Shown here: positions 41,828-50,258 of the stretch, in pieces
How the letters are laid out: each line of letters begins with the position of its first letter
Numbering within the stretch: position 1 is the first letter of the stretch
NCBI GenBank assembly: GCA_021414365.1
Contig: JAIOOR010000006.1
Location: 109,775-173,774 of the forward strand
DNA from: Nitrosarchaeum sp.
GTDB taxonomy: Archaea > Thermoproteota > Nitrososphaeria > Nitrososphaerales > Nitrosopumilaceae
Direction: 5' to 3'
Length of the DNA stretch: 64,000 nucleotides
Program-made: the position numbers and the translations under genes
The notes under the pieces: model-generated
Database searches by the model: none
The model's input: only the letters and a program-made list of their open reading frames with translations
Told to the model about the DNA's origin: nothing

Positions 41828-41910
41828 TTGTCTGCCTTACTCCAAAGCTGAAGAAAGGAAGGCTGTATGAGTTAACTGCTATCGGAAAGAAAATTCTAAA
41901 AAATATCTGA
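41818..41910 (+). pseudogene. 3' remnant of a winged-helix regulator gene
   Basis: One frame across the AbrB gene end reads VVCLTPKLKKGRLYELTAIG and then KKILKNI before TGA at 41908. This matches the C-terminal wing and helix of archaeal winged-helix proteins, with their (V/E)CLTP-x4-GRLYELT-x-x-GK pattern. No start or helix-turn-helix core is present upstream, so only the end of the gene survives. This was recognised by pattern only. Confidence 0.42.
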
Positions 41911-41952
41911 TATTTAGGTATGCTTAAGTTCATACAAATCTAATTTGATATA

Positions 41953-42768
41953 ATGAGTCTTACAAGTTTTTTAAAAATACCAACTGTTAGAGCAAAATTT
42001 ACAGAAACATTTCCATTTCAGGTGCCAAAACTTTCAGGAGAACTTTTAGCACCATCACAAACTAAAAACTATTCTCTCATAGGTACGGCATTTGATTATC
42101 TGTTAAGATTTCATATAGAAAGACTAAACCCAAACACGCTCAAACGATCATGGGTAGCAGAATCAGGAGTATCACTAATAGAAGATCAACCTAAAGAATA
42201 CAGAAAATTGAATGCTCTTCTAACAGCAATAAAAGACGGTCCTTATTCAGATTTTATAAAAACTGGAAAACTTACAGAATCATTATTTTCATCAACACTA
42301 GTTCTTGCAAAATTAGATATGATTGTAAGAATAGGAAGAGTAGAACCAAATCTAATGGACTATCTAAATGAAGATGTTCTTGACCTGAAAAATTTACTTT
42401 CTATTGTAGATAATTCATTGTTTAAATCAAAAAAGTTCTGTTCGCTAAATCCTATTTTTGATGATGCTTCATTACTGGTTAATGGAGCCGATGCAGATAT
42501 GATAATTGATAATACATTAATTGACATAAAAACAACAAAGGATCTAAAATTTCAAAAAGATTACTATCATCAATTAATTGGATATTATATTCTAAGTAAA
42601 ATTGGTAATGTAGAAGGTATGCAAGAAGACATTGAGAAAATTGGGATATATTTTTCTCGTTATGGTGTATTACATACAATCCCAGTAGCACAATTTGAGG
42701 ATAACCCAAAATTTGATTCGTTTGTAAAGTGGTTTGAAAAGGAAGCGGAACTAGTTTTCAGTAGTTGA
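41953..42768 (+). CDS. RecB/Cas4-like PD-(D/E)XK nuclease
   Basis: 271 aa. The C-terminal half has a RecB-type nuclease core: Asp182 (GADADMII), Asp191-x-Lys193 (LIDIKTTKD), and Gln207 with Tyr211-Tyr212 (HQLIGYYIL), the QxxxY motif of RecB/Cas4 enzymes. The N-terminal 150 residues are helical. No iron-sulfur cysteine cluster is present, so it is not canonical Cas4. It lies 226 bases upstream of the TIR-APAZ gene on the same strand and may belong to the same defence island, though not necessarily the same transcript. Confidence 0.8.
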   Translation: MSLTSFLKIPTVRAKFTETFPFQVPKLSGELLAPSQTKNYSLIGTAFDYLLRFHIERLNPNTLKRSWVAESGVSLIEDQPKEYRKLNALLTAIKDGPYSDFIKTGKLTESLFSSTLVLAKLDMIVRIGRVEPNLMDYLNEDVLDLKNLLSIVDNSLFKSKKFCSLNPIFDDASLLVNGADADMIIDNTLIDIKTTKDLKFQKDYYHQLIGYYILSKIGNVEGMQEDIEKIGIYFSRYGVLHTIPVAQFEDNPKFDSFVKWFEKEAELVFSS

Positions 42769-42994
42769 AATGAACTAAAAGTATCAAATCAAGCATGATG
42801 TTATTGAAAATACATCGAAATCAAAGCAAAATGTGGCAAAAAATCAAAAACTAAGCGATCATAAATTGATCCAATTTATTCTTAAAAATCAAATTTTATT
42901 CCTAATTTACTGATCTCATAAGTTCTTAATTATTAACAAAGTGTTTAGATGTATTTTATAGAGTGTTTTTAGACCAGATCTACTAACAATTTTT

Positions 42995-44416
42995 ATGGAA
43001 TTTGAATATGATATTTTTCTTTGTCATAATAGCAATGACAAACCTTGGGTTGAAAAATTGGCAGAATCTATTGAGAATGAAGATTACAATAACAACAAAC
43101 TCAGAGTATTCTATGATGATTGGGATGTCATTCCAGGCGAAAATTTAGTTTTAAAAATAGAACATGCTATGAAAAAATCCCGTTTTGTGGCTGTTATCTT
43201 ATCAGAACATTCCATCAATGCTGAATGGCCTAATATGGAATGGACAATGGCTGTTTATAACGATCCAAGCGGTAAACGTGGATTTGTTATTCCTATGTGG
43301 CTTGGCGGTTGTGAAATCCCACCATCACTTCTCATAAGATATGTGTTGTATTGCAACACTGATATCGCATATAAAAAATCATACACAAAACTTTTGGCAC
43401 TTTTAAAAAATCAACGACTTCCTCGTGGACAAATGCGACCATCCGTCTTAAACTCTCTTCCAACAGAAACATTGTTTCCTATCGAATATGCTGATGAAAT
43501 AGAAGAACAACTTGCAAGTAATTTACTTCCAATCTTAAAAATTCCAAATCACATATGGAGTGGACCTGTTGGCTCAATCACTTATCGTGACGTGTTTGAC
43601 CATTTGCATAGAAAAGTAAAAGGAGTTCATCCTACTTTTATGATGAAAGAAAACAGAATTTATTCATTTCATGATTTAAATGACAAACATAATGTGTTTA
43701 GAGAATTATTAACTGCTGACTCTATTGAAAAAACTGAACTAACTCCTTGGATAAACAATCTAGATAAAAAAAACGGTTTGATAGAAATGCTCAACCGTGC
43801 ACTCAGAAATCACTGTCATAATTTAGAAATGCGTTATGATAAAAAACACGATAGATTTTTTTTCTTACCACGAGGAGGAGGCAACAGAGAAATTGATTGG
43901 AATACAGGAACACGGAAATCAACAAGGAAAGTAGTTAAAAAATATCAAAAAGGTACGGACGGTTCTATCTTTTGGGCGCATCAAGCACTGCAAGCAAAGT
44001 TTCTATTATTGGATGGGGAAATATTTCTCCAAATTGTGCCTGGATGGACTTTTACTTCTGACGGCGAGCACTCCATCTCCCCTAGAGAAATAGGATCACT
44101 TTCATCAAAATGGACTCATAATGAGTATAATTCATCTGTTTTGTATCACGTTCGCTTTTGGTCGTTCATACTTTCAAAAGGACAAGAAAAAATTTCAATG
44201 AAACTAGCAGAAAACAGTCAAATTACAATAGATATCACACCAGCAGTTTCTGATATATCAGTTGGAATAGATGGAGATCAACTCTCAATAGATAAGGTGT
44301 TTGAAGTGGCTGAGGATGATACAAAAGCAGATTTCAATATTGATGACATTGAAGATGATGAAGATGACATTGAAGATGATGAAAATGAAATTGTAGATGA
44401 AGGGGTTGAAGATTGA
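42995..44416 (+). CDS. TIR-APAZ effector of a short-Argonaute (SPARTA-type) system
   Basis: 473 aa. Residues 1-130 form a TIR domain: YDIFLCHNSNDK as strand A and its loop, the BB-loop region RVFYDDWDVIPGENLV, and Glu82 in EWPNMEW at the position of the NADase catalytic glutamate. Residues about 160-435 correspond to the APAZ region that binds the Argonaute. The last 35 residues are over half Asp or Glu, similar in nature to the acidic tail of SPARTA TIR-APAZ. It overlaps the Argonaute gene by 4 bases. On activation it should deplete NAD+ in infected or invaded cells. TIR and APAZ were assigned by motif and context. Confidence 0.88.
   Translation: MEFEYDIFLCHNSNDKPWVEKLAESIENEDYNNNKLRVFYDDWDVIPGENLVLKIEHAMKKSRFVAVILSEHSINAEWPNMEWTMAVYNDPSGKRGFVIPMWLGGCEIPPSLLIRYVLYCNTDIAYKKSYTKLLALLKNQRLPRGQMRPSVLNSLPTETLFPIEYADEIEEQLASNLLPILKIPNHIWSGPVGSITYRDVFDHLHRKVKGVHPTFMMKENRIYSFHDLNDKHNVFRELLTADSIEKTELTPWINNLDKKNGLIEMLNRALRNHCHNLEMRYDKKHDRFFFLPRGGGNREIDWNTGTRKSTRKVVKKYQKGTDGSIFWAHQALQAKFLLLDGEIFLQIVPGWTFTSDGEHSISPREIGSLSSKWTHNEYNSSVLYHVRFWSFILSKGQEKISMKLAENSQITIDITPAVSDISVGIDGDQLSIDKVFEVAEDDTKADFNIDDIEDDEDDIEDDENEIVDEGVED
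44342..44383 (+). repeat. 21 bp tandem repeat coding for the acidic tail
   Basis: Two perfect head-to-tail copies, beginning GATGACATTGAAGATGATGA and one more A, encode DDIEDDE twice in the C-terminal tail of the TIR-APAZ protein. Copy-number change would lengthen the tail by seven acidic residues without breaking the frame. Confidence 0.8.
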
Positions 44417-45984
44417 CCGAACTTCAAGAATCTAAGCATGTTAGTCTTACCAGTAGTAAAAAATTTCAGAGTTGGTTTATACCTGAACCATTGTTGGTTT
44501 TTGGAAACGGCAAGACCCACATTGATCCAAAAATTGGATTGACATTGTATGGTCCATTAAGGACAGATCCGAAAATTCCTACTCCCACATCTATTTCTGT
44601 TGGAATAATAGGTACAGGTGAAACAATAGGATATGCAAAAACTTTTCTACAGAATTTAATGAAAAAAATACCCAGCTCAAATGATAATCCATTTCATCAT
44701 CCGCCATTTCCAGGTTTTCAAGATGCATTCAGTTGTATTCTTACCCTGTCTGATGATTTCAATGAAACGATAACGACTTTTGATGTAACAAGAGCCATCG
44801 AGCAACCAATATTCGAACAAAGAGTAGAACATGCCGTTAAATTATTTCTTGATAAAATTGAGAATATTAGCGAAAGAGTTCCAAGACCGAATGTTGTAGT
44901 ATGTGCATTACCACAAAACATTGTAGATACTTGTGTGGTCAAAAGAACATCGTCTGGAATTGTAAAAACTAAGAAACAACCTAAAAGAGGAGATTTGGCA
45001 GAAACTTTGAAGCATCATATTGCAGAAAACCAAACTTTTCTAGATAATTTTAAAGCTGAAGCATTGAAAATAATTGAAAAAGATGTTCAAGTTACAAATT
45101 TTTGGCGTGCTTTAAAAGCTGGCAGTATGTCTTTTGGTATGCCCACACAAATTGTATGGCCATCCACAACAAAACCCAAGAAAGAAAATGAAAAACAAGA
45201 TCGTCAAGATCCAGCAACTATTGCATGGAACTTCTCTGTGGCTTTACATTACAAGGGCAGTGGTTTTCCGTGGACTATGACTCGTATGAAACAAGGCACA
45301 TGTTATGTTGGTATAACCTTCTTCAAAGATTTAACGGATGATGAAAATAGAATGCGAACTAGTATGGCTCAAGTATTTACCTATACTGGAGAGGGGTTGG
45401 TAATAAGAGGTGACAGATTTGAGTGGAATACCTTCCAAGATCGTTCCCCACATCTTGATGAAAAAGGAGCAGAAGAATTACTGAAAAAAGCAATTGAACT
45501 TTATACCAATAGAATTGGACAATCCCCATTACGCGTAGTTGTTCACAAGTCATCAAAATACTGGGATGATGAAAAAAAAGGATTTGAAAATGCATTAAAA
45601 GAAATTAAAATGCATGATCTGGTCGCTATTGGCGAACGTGATATACGCTTCTTTAGATACGGTCAATTTCCACCTCTACGAGGTACTGTAATACAACTTG
45701 GAAAGACGAATTATTTGTTATACACTAGAGGGTTTACCCCATATCTCAGAACCTATCCTGGGGCACATGTTCCATTACCATTAGATATATTGGAACATCA
45801 TGGAGATTCACCGCGTGATGTTATTCTTACTGAGATACTTGCACTAAGTAAAATGAACTGGAACAGTGCAGAATTCAGTCTTGCAAAACCAATAACATTA
45901 TTGTTTTCTAAAAGAGTAGGCGAAATCATGGCAAGTTTACCTGACTCGATGAATCCTAGACATGAGTATCTATATTACATGTAA
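44413..45984 (+). CDS. Short prokaryotic Argonaute (MID-PIWI), catalytically inactive
   Basis: 523 aa. The protein has an N-terminal strand region with DPKIGLTLYGPLR, a MID domain (about 150-265) and a PIWI domain (about 270-523) ending FSLAKPITLLFSKRVGEI, typical of prokaryotic Argonautes. There are no N or PAZ domains. The first catalytic Asp position reads VGITFF (Thr302), and the second reads VVVHKSS (Ser380) where active enzymes have HRD, so slicing is not expected. It starts at a TTG overlapping the TIR-APAZ stop (TTGA). With TIR-APAZ it would form a guide-directed sensor that triggers NADase activity. Confidence 0.9.
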   Translation: MTELQESKHVSLTSSKKFQSWFIPEPLLVFGNGKTHIDPKIGLTLYGPLRTDPKIPTPTSISVGIIGTGETIGYAKTFLQNLMKKIPSSNDNPFHHPPFPGFQDAFSCILTLSDDFNETITTFDVTRAIEQPIFEQRVEHAVKLFLDKIENISERVPRPNVVVCALPQNIVDTCVVKRTSSGIVKTKKQPKRGDLAETLKHHIAENQTFLDNFKAEALKIIEKDVQVTNFWRALKAGSMSFGMPTQIVWPSTTKPKKENEKQDRQDPATIAWNFSVALHYKGSGFPWTMTRMKQGTCYVGITFFKDLTDDENRMRTSMAQVFTYTGEGLVIRGDRFEWNTFQDRSPHLDEKGAEELLKKAIELYTNRIGQSPLRVVVHKSSKYWDDEKKGFENALKEIKMHDLVAIGERDIRFFRYGQFPPLRGTVIQLGKTNYLLYTRGFTPYLRTYPGAHVPLPLDILEHHGDSPRDVILTEILALSKMNWNSAEFSLAKPITLLFSKRVGEIMASLPDSMNPRHEYLYYM

Positions 45985-46060
45985 TCAATCAAAATTTCCT
46001 GTTTATATGACAAAATAAGCACATAGAAACCACTTTATCTTTTGATGAATTTTTTGATTT

Positions 46061-46855
46061 ATGGATTTCAAAGATAAAGTTGTACTTGTTACTGGTGCTT
46101 CATCTGGAATAGGTAGAGAAACTGCTATTCAATTTGCTAAAAAAGGCTCCAATGTTATTTTAGTTGCACGAAGAAAACAAAAACTGGAACAACTAGACAA
46201 TGAACTAAAAAAATACAATATCTCTACTCTGATTTGTGAATGCGATGTTTCTGACAAATTACAAGTAAAAAAAATGTCAAAATTTGTTTTAGAAAAATTT
46301 GGATGTATTGATGTTTTGGTAAATAACGCCGGATTTGCAATCTATGGAACAGTTTTTGATTTAACAATTGAAGAAATTGAGTCACAAATGGCAACAAATT
46401 ATTTTGGAATGATCTACTGCACCAAAAACTTTCTTCCATCAATGCTTGAAAAAAAATCTGGTCATATCGTTAATGTTGCTTCTGTTGCAGCAAGTATTGG
46501 TTTGCCTGGTATTGCATCATACTGTGCATCCAAGTTTGCAATGCTGGGTTTTTCAGAAGGTCTAAAACATGAGCTTAAAGGAACCGGTGTTGGAATAACT
46601 GTTGTTAGTCCAATAATGGTTAGAACTAACTTTTTTGATGATCCTTCCTTTAAAAAAATGCCAAAATTTTCACTATCTCTTAGCGATAGAACTGTCGCAA
46701 AAGTAATTTTAAGAGCTGCAAATTCTTCACGATTAGAAATTATTGTTCCATCAATAGTTCGTGAAGCTGTATGGTTAAAAAACACATTTCCATACTTGAT
46801 TAATCCAATTTTAGGTAAGGCTTTTAAAAAATTAAACTCTAAAACAAAAAACTAA
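46061..46855 (+). CDS. Short-chain dehydrogenase/reductase (SDR)
   Basis: 264 aa classical SDR: TGASSGIG at residues 11-18, NNAGFA at about 88-93, Ser in NVASVAAS at about 139-145, and Y-x-x-x-K in YCASKFAM at about 155-159. The tail has a basic hydrophobic stretch (IVREAVWLKNTFPYLI) suggesting membrane association, as in DHRS7- or ketosphinganine-reductase-like members. The substrate is unknown. It marks the return to core-type genes after the island. Confidence 0.92.
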   Translation: MDFKDKVVLVTGASSGIGRETAIQFAKKGSNVILVARRKQKLEQLDNELKKYNISTLICECDVSDKLQVKKMSKFVLEKFGCIDVLVNNAGFAIYGTVFDLTIEEIESQMATNYFGMIYCTKNFLPSMLEKKSGHIVNVASVAASIGLPGIASYCASKFAMLGFSEGLKHELKGTGVGITVVSPIMVRTNFFDDPSFKKMPKFSLSLSDRTVAKVILRAANSSRLEIIVPSIVREAVWLKNTFPYLINPILGKAFKKLNSKTKN

Positions 46856-46857
46856 TC

Positions 46858-47301
46858 TTATTCTTCCAAATCTTCATCTGCAGACGCACTAGAACCCACA
46901 TCTAGTAATTCCATTTTTTTTAACTCAAATTGATATATTGCATTCATATCTATCTCTTTTTCTTTTTGAAGATACTCTGATACTTTTTTACTCAATGGTG
47001 CTTTGTGTTGATCAAAAGTAAACTCATAAACAACACCTTTTTCTAAATCTGAAGCTTTATTTTTTTTTGGCAAATCAAGTGTAACTATATGCCTACCATC
47101 CTCAACAGGATCATACAGCTGAGCATCTATTTTATTATCTGATTCATAAATTTCAAGAATGTATCCAGTTCTTTTTAGTTCCACAGGTTTTTCAAATTTT
47201 GCATTCTGAATTTCTTCAGTAACCCAATCTGGAATGTCATCTTCTTTAGATGATTTTTTTTCTTTCTTAGCTGGTTTTTCCTCGCTTGTCTTTTTTACCA
47301 T
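46858..47301 (-). CDS. Hypothetical protein with lysine-rich N-terminus, 147 aa
   Basis: The N-terminal 25 residues are Lys/Glu-rich and disordered; residues 40-135 look like a small beta-barrel (TGYILEIYESDNKIDAQLYD, HIVTLDLP, VYEFTF), possibly OB-like. The acidic C-terminus (ADEDLEE) contrasts with the basic start. It lies 12 bases downstream of the zinc-ribbon gene on the same strand and is probably cotranscribed. Function unknown. Confidence 0.72.
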   Translation of the reverse strand: MVKKTSEEKPAKKEKKSSKEDDIPDWVTEEIQNAKFEKPVELKRTGYILEIYESDNKIDAQLYDPVEDGRHIVTLDLPKKNKASDLEKGVVYEFTFDQHKAPLSKKVSEYLQKEKEIDMNAIYQFELKKMELLDVGSSASADEDLEE

Positions 47302-47313
47302 AAAATAACAACT

Positions 47314-47622
47314 CTAATTCAATTCTTTATCTTTTTTACTTTTTTGCCACCATTCTAGATAATCATCTTGTTTGTCTTCACGTGTCTTCTCTTTTTGATT
47401 TAATCTATATTTGATGTCTGAGACTTGTTCTCTTGTAGCATAAAGCCCACATCTCTTACAAATGAAATGTTTTGTAGCAGAGTCCATTTTCATAGGAATC
47501 TCTATTTCATCAAATAATTTGAATAAATCATCTCTGCCTCTATTTTCTTCTAGAGTTTCAGCTTCGTATTTTGCTTGTATCTTCTTTCTTTCTCTTGCTG
47601 TACATTCTGGGCAGTTAGGCAC
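47314..47622 (-). CDS. Zinc-ribbon protein, 102 aa
   Basis: The product has an N-terminal CPEC (residues 4-7) and a later CKRC (about 55-58), which can form one four-cysteine zinc site with a helical insertion between. The remainder is charged, with a coiled-coil-like end. It may bind nucleic acid. A structured GC-rich element sits 62 bases upstream on the same strand and could be its leader or a separate RNA. Confidence 0.78.
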   Translation of the reverse strand: MPNCPECTARERKKIQAKYEAETLEENRGRDDLFKLFDEIEIPMKMDSATKHFICKRCGLYATREQVSDIKYRLNQKEKTREDKQDDYLEWWQKSKKDKELN

Positions 47623-47684
47623 TAATAATTTGGCTTAATTTTTTCCATAAAAGCGTTCCCACTTTATTAGAAGATCGATTTAAA

Positions 47685-47753
47685 ATCTGACACGCGGATT
47701 TTATCGTCATCCCTTGCGGTCAGTTCGCCCATCGAACATCCCGCGTGCCAGAT
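47685..47753 (-). ncRNA. Candidate structured RNA or 5' leader element
   Basis: On the minus strand, ATCTGGCACGCGG (47753-47741) pairs over 13 positions with CCGCGTGTCAGAT (47697-47685), with a single G-U. Inside is the hairpin GTTCG-ATGGG-CGAAC (47737-47723 region) followed by CTGA, a CC-GCAA-GG mini-stem and ATGACGA, which resembles kink-turn or box D'/C' elements. The high GC stands out in an AT-rich gap. Orientation follows the flanking minus-strand genes and is not certain. No Rfam class is recognised. Confidence 0.5.
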
Positions 47754-47777
47754 AATAAAAAATATCCAAATAATGTA

Positions 47778-49022
47778 TTATTTCTTTTCTTCTAGAATAC
47801 TTGCTGCTATCTTTGCTGTATTTTCTGCCCCATTAGGAACAAAATTTTTGGAAAAATCAGCTAAATTTTCCTCAAATTTATTGTAATTTTCTTTAATTTT
47901 TGAAATAGCCTCAACTACTTGCTTTGTTTTTACGGCTAATATTCCAAGATTCTTTTCTTCTGCCCACTTGATATTATTTACATGTTCATCGTAAATTGGA
48001 ATACCGATTATTGGTTTTGCTTTGCCCCCAAGAATTTCACCCATCACAGTATGAGAACCATTTACTACAGCATATTTGCTCAAATTCAAAATGGTTTCTT
48101 TTTGTTGTTCTGATAAAAATCCTACATCAATTTGAATCCAATCAATTTTTTTCTCCAAAGCAGTAGATATAGTATATTTTTTTCCATCTTTTCCCAAAAC
48201 AGAATCAATTGTTACATCATTTTTTGCATGAGATATTATTCTTTTTTCATCTTTCATTTCATTTTGATGAAATACTTGCTCATATCTCTGACCTGTTCCA
48301 TCATTTGTTGATTTATTTCCAGTTCTCATCCAATATCCAAACTCTGAATTTTCTACAAGTTTTTCAAGATCTGAAGTAATTATTTTTTCAATATTTACAC
48401 TAGTAGTAAAATGACCTACATACGTTACTTTATCTTGAACTTCTTTTGTGAAATTTAAATTATATTCACACATTGTATATGGTGGAGGAGAATCTGCTAC
48501 AAGAATTCTTGATGCCTTTGCAATCTGATTTGAAACATATACTAATGCTGGATAAAAATATGATCTTGTTCTATACAATTTTGGTCTAAACTGATTTGTT
48601 ATAAACAGACTTGGAATTTTACGATTTTTTGCCAAAATATTTGAACCCATATCACCATCATTAATCACCAGATCAAATTTTTCTTTATCATACAACTTGC
48701 TTTCTTCTCTCAAGTAGCTTGCAATCTGTTTTAGAAGAGGGGGATTTTTTGAAATTGGTAATAATAAATTCATCAATGATAATGAAACACTTGGTCCAAA
48801 CTTTCCATCAATTGGAGTTGGCATTAATATTTCATGGATTTGATTTTTTTGATCTGGAAATTTTTCTAATAATTTCTGATAAACATGATCTTTGCTTGAA
48901 AAATGCAACTCAAATTTCTCTTTGATATGATCATCTAACACTGCATTCAGCCTCATCATTCGGGAATAATGACCGCCTCCCCAAGGATAAATGAATTCGC
49001 CGATTTTTAACACAGAATTCAA
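47778..49022 (-). CDS. GT-B-fold glycosyltransferase-like protein
   Basis: 414 aa. The N-terminal segment IGEFIYPWGGGHYSRMMRL has the Gly-rich loop of GT-B/MurG-like enzymes (GGxxH), and the C-terminal domain contains YAVVNGSHTVMGEILGGKAKPIIGIP, the nucleotide-sugar binding region with its GG-K-P signature. It probably transfers a sugar to a lipid or surface glycan. Acceptor and donor are unknown. It precedes the structured element by 25 bases on the same strand. Confidence 0.85.
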   Translation of the reverse strand: MNSVLKIGEFIYPWGGGHYSRMMRLNAVLDDHIKEKFELHFSSKDHVYQKLLEKFPDQKNQIHEILMPTPIDGKFGPSVSLSLMNLLLPISKNPPLLKQIASYLREESKLYDKEKFDLVINDGDMGSNILAKNRKIPSLFITNQFRPKLYRTRSYFYPALVYVSNQIAKASRILVADSPPPYTMCEYNLNFTKEVQDKVTYVGHFTTSVNIEKIITSDLEKLVENSEFGYWMRTGNKSTNDGTGQRYEQVFHQNEMKDEKRIISHAKNDVTIDSVLGKDGKKYTISTALEKKIDWIQIDVGFLSEQQKETILNLSKYAVVNGSHTVMGEILGGKAKPIIGIPIYDEHVNNIKWAEEKNLGILAVKTKQVVEAISKIKENYNKFEENLADFSKNFVPNGAENTAKIAASILEEKK

Positions 49023-49053
49023 TCCTCAAATGCCGTTTAAATTCTCAGTGATT

Positions 49054-50172
49054 TTATTCTAAAGAATCAAGTATGTCATGAATATTATTTGGTCCCACTT
49101 TTATGGTGATACTTTTCTTTGTTTTTAGAGCATAATCTACGTCTTTACTTGAAAAATTTGGTGTTTCATTGGAATTTATCATAAATAATTTTCCTAACTT
49201 TGTGATTTGTTTTTCCAATCCGATCTCCTTTGCTTCTTCAAAGAGTTTGGTATCTACTCCACTTAATGGCATTATAGGAAATCTGTTTTTTTGAAATACT
49301 CTTTTCATTGAATAATCAATAAAGTCTGTAGAAAACATCAATGGAGATAATGCAAGAGATACATGAGTTATGTTATTTGATTTTGCTTGATGAAGCATAA
49401 TTTCTAAAACTGAATTTACAAAGATTAGATAGTTTTTGATTCCAGATTGATTGATCTTGAGATTAAAAAATTCCAGTACAATTTCTTGTTTTACAAGTCT
49501 TGGAATTATTTGATTGATTGTTTTAATTAAATTCATCAATTCAGATTTTTGTCTATAACAAATTATAATTTTTGAATCAAATCCTTGTTTTATTGTTTCA
49601 AAACAAGATATTGCAGAAATTTCATCATATACACTGCATATGGCATTTTTATTTTGTGATTGATATGGTATTCCACCCTGACCATTATCTGAAAAAATAC
49701 AAACATATGCATTATCTTTTGTCAAATATGTGTACAATAATTTATCAAAATTTTCTTCTGTTCCAGGATGTGCGCCCATCTCTGCCTTTTTTTCTATAAT
49801 GCCAGATGTTGCTGCAATTTCGATATCTTTTGTAAAAAATCCTTTTGATGTTCCTTCAACTCTAACAAGAAATTTTTCTCCCTTTAGTAGTAAATTTCCA
49901 CCTACTGTAGTAATTTCAGAGACAACTTTTTGAAAATCATTTTTTACTTGTCTAGCAATAGCTATTTTTTCTATACCAAATAGCAAATTAATTGCAGATG
50001 ACGAAAACACAGGATCATTTGCATCAACTAAAATAATATCTCCATCACGCTTTACTGATTTGAACTCTTGATTTTGGATCTTCAAAATTTTTTTAATATT
50101 AATAATTAGTTGTGGAATTTTATTTTTAGAAAAAACCGTTGGAAAAACTACCACATAAGAAATATCTTCCAT
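49054..50172 (-). CDS. ThiI-like protein with THUMP domain and degenerate PP-loop
   Basis: 372 aa. Residues about 55-165 form a THUMP-type RNA-binding domain (FLVRVEGTSKGFFTKDIEI). The following region aligns with the ThiI adenylation domain, but where the PP-loop should read SGGxDSP it reads SDNGQGGIPYQ, so ATP use is doubtful. No C-terminal rhodanese is present. Nitrososphaerota often carry such proteins; a role in tRNA 4-thiouridine or thiamine metabolism remains unproven. Confidence 0.72.
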   Translation of the reverse strand: MEDISYVVVFPTVFSKNKIPQLIINIKKILKIQNQEFKSVKRDGDIILVDANDPVFSSSAINLLFGIEKIAIARQVKNDFQKVVSEITTVGGNLLLKGEKFLVRVEGTSKGFFTKDIEIAATSGIIEKKAEMGAHPGTEENFDKLLYTYLTKDNAYVCIFSDNGQGGIPYQSQNKNAICSVYDEISAISCFETIKQGFDSKIIICYRQKSELMNLIKTINQIIPRLVKQEIVLEFFNLKINQSGIKNYLIFVNSVLEIMLHQAKSNNITHVSLALSPLMFSTDFIDYSMKRVFQKNRFPIMPLSGVDTKLFEEAKEIGLEKQITKLGKLFMINSNETPNFSSKDVDYALKTKKSITIKVGPNNIHDILDSLE

Positions 50173-50258
50173 CTTTTCTTTTTTAAAATCTACCTGTTTA
50201 TAATTTAGGATAAAAAATTTGGGTAATCAATATAAAACTAAACAATTCAAGTGTATTT

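Noticed and set aside
41953..42768. Cas4 of a CRISPR system
   Set aside because: It has no iron-sulfur cysteines, and no CRISPR repeats or other cas genes occur in the window.
44278..44520. 80-codon minus-strand frame rich in Ser
   Set aside because: It is the complement of the acidic-tail repeat of TIR-APAZ and has no independent support.
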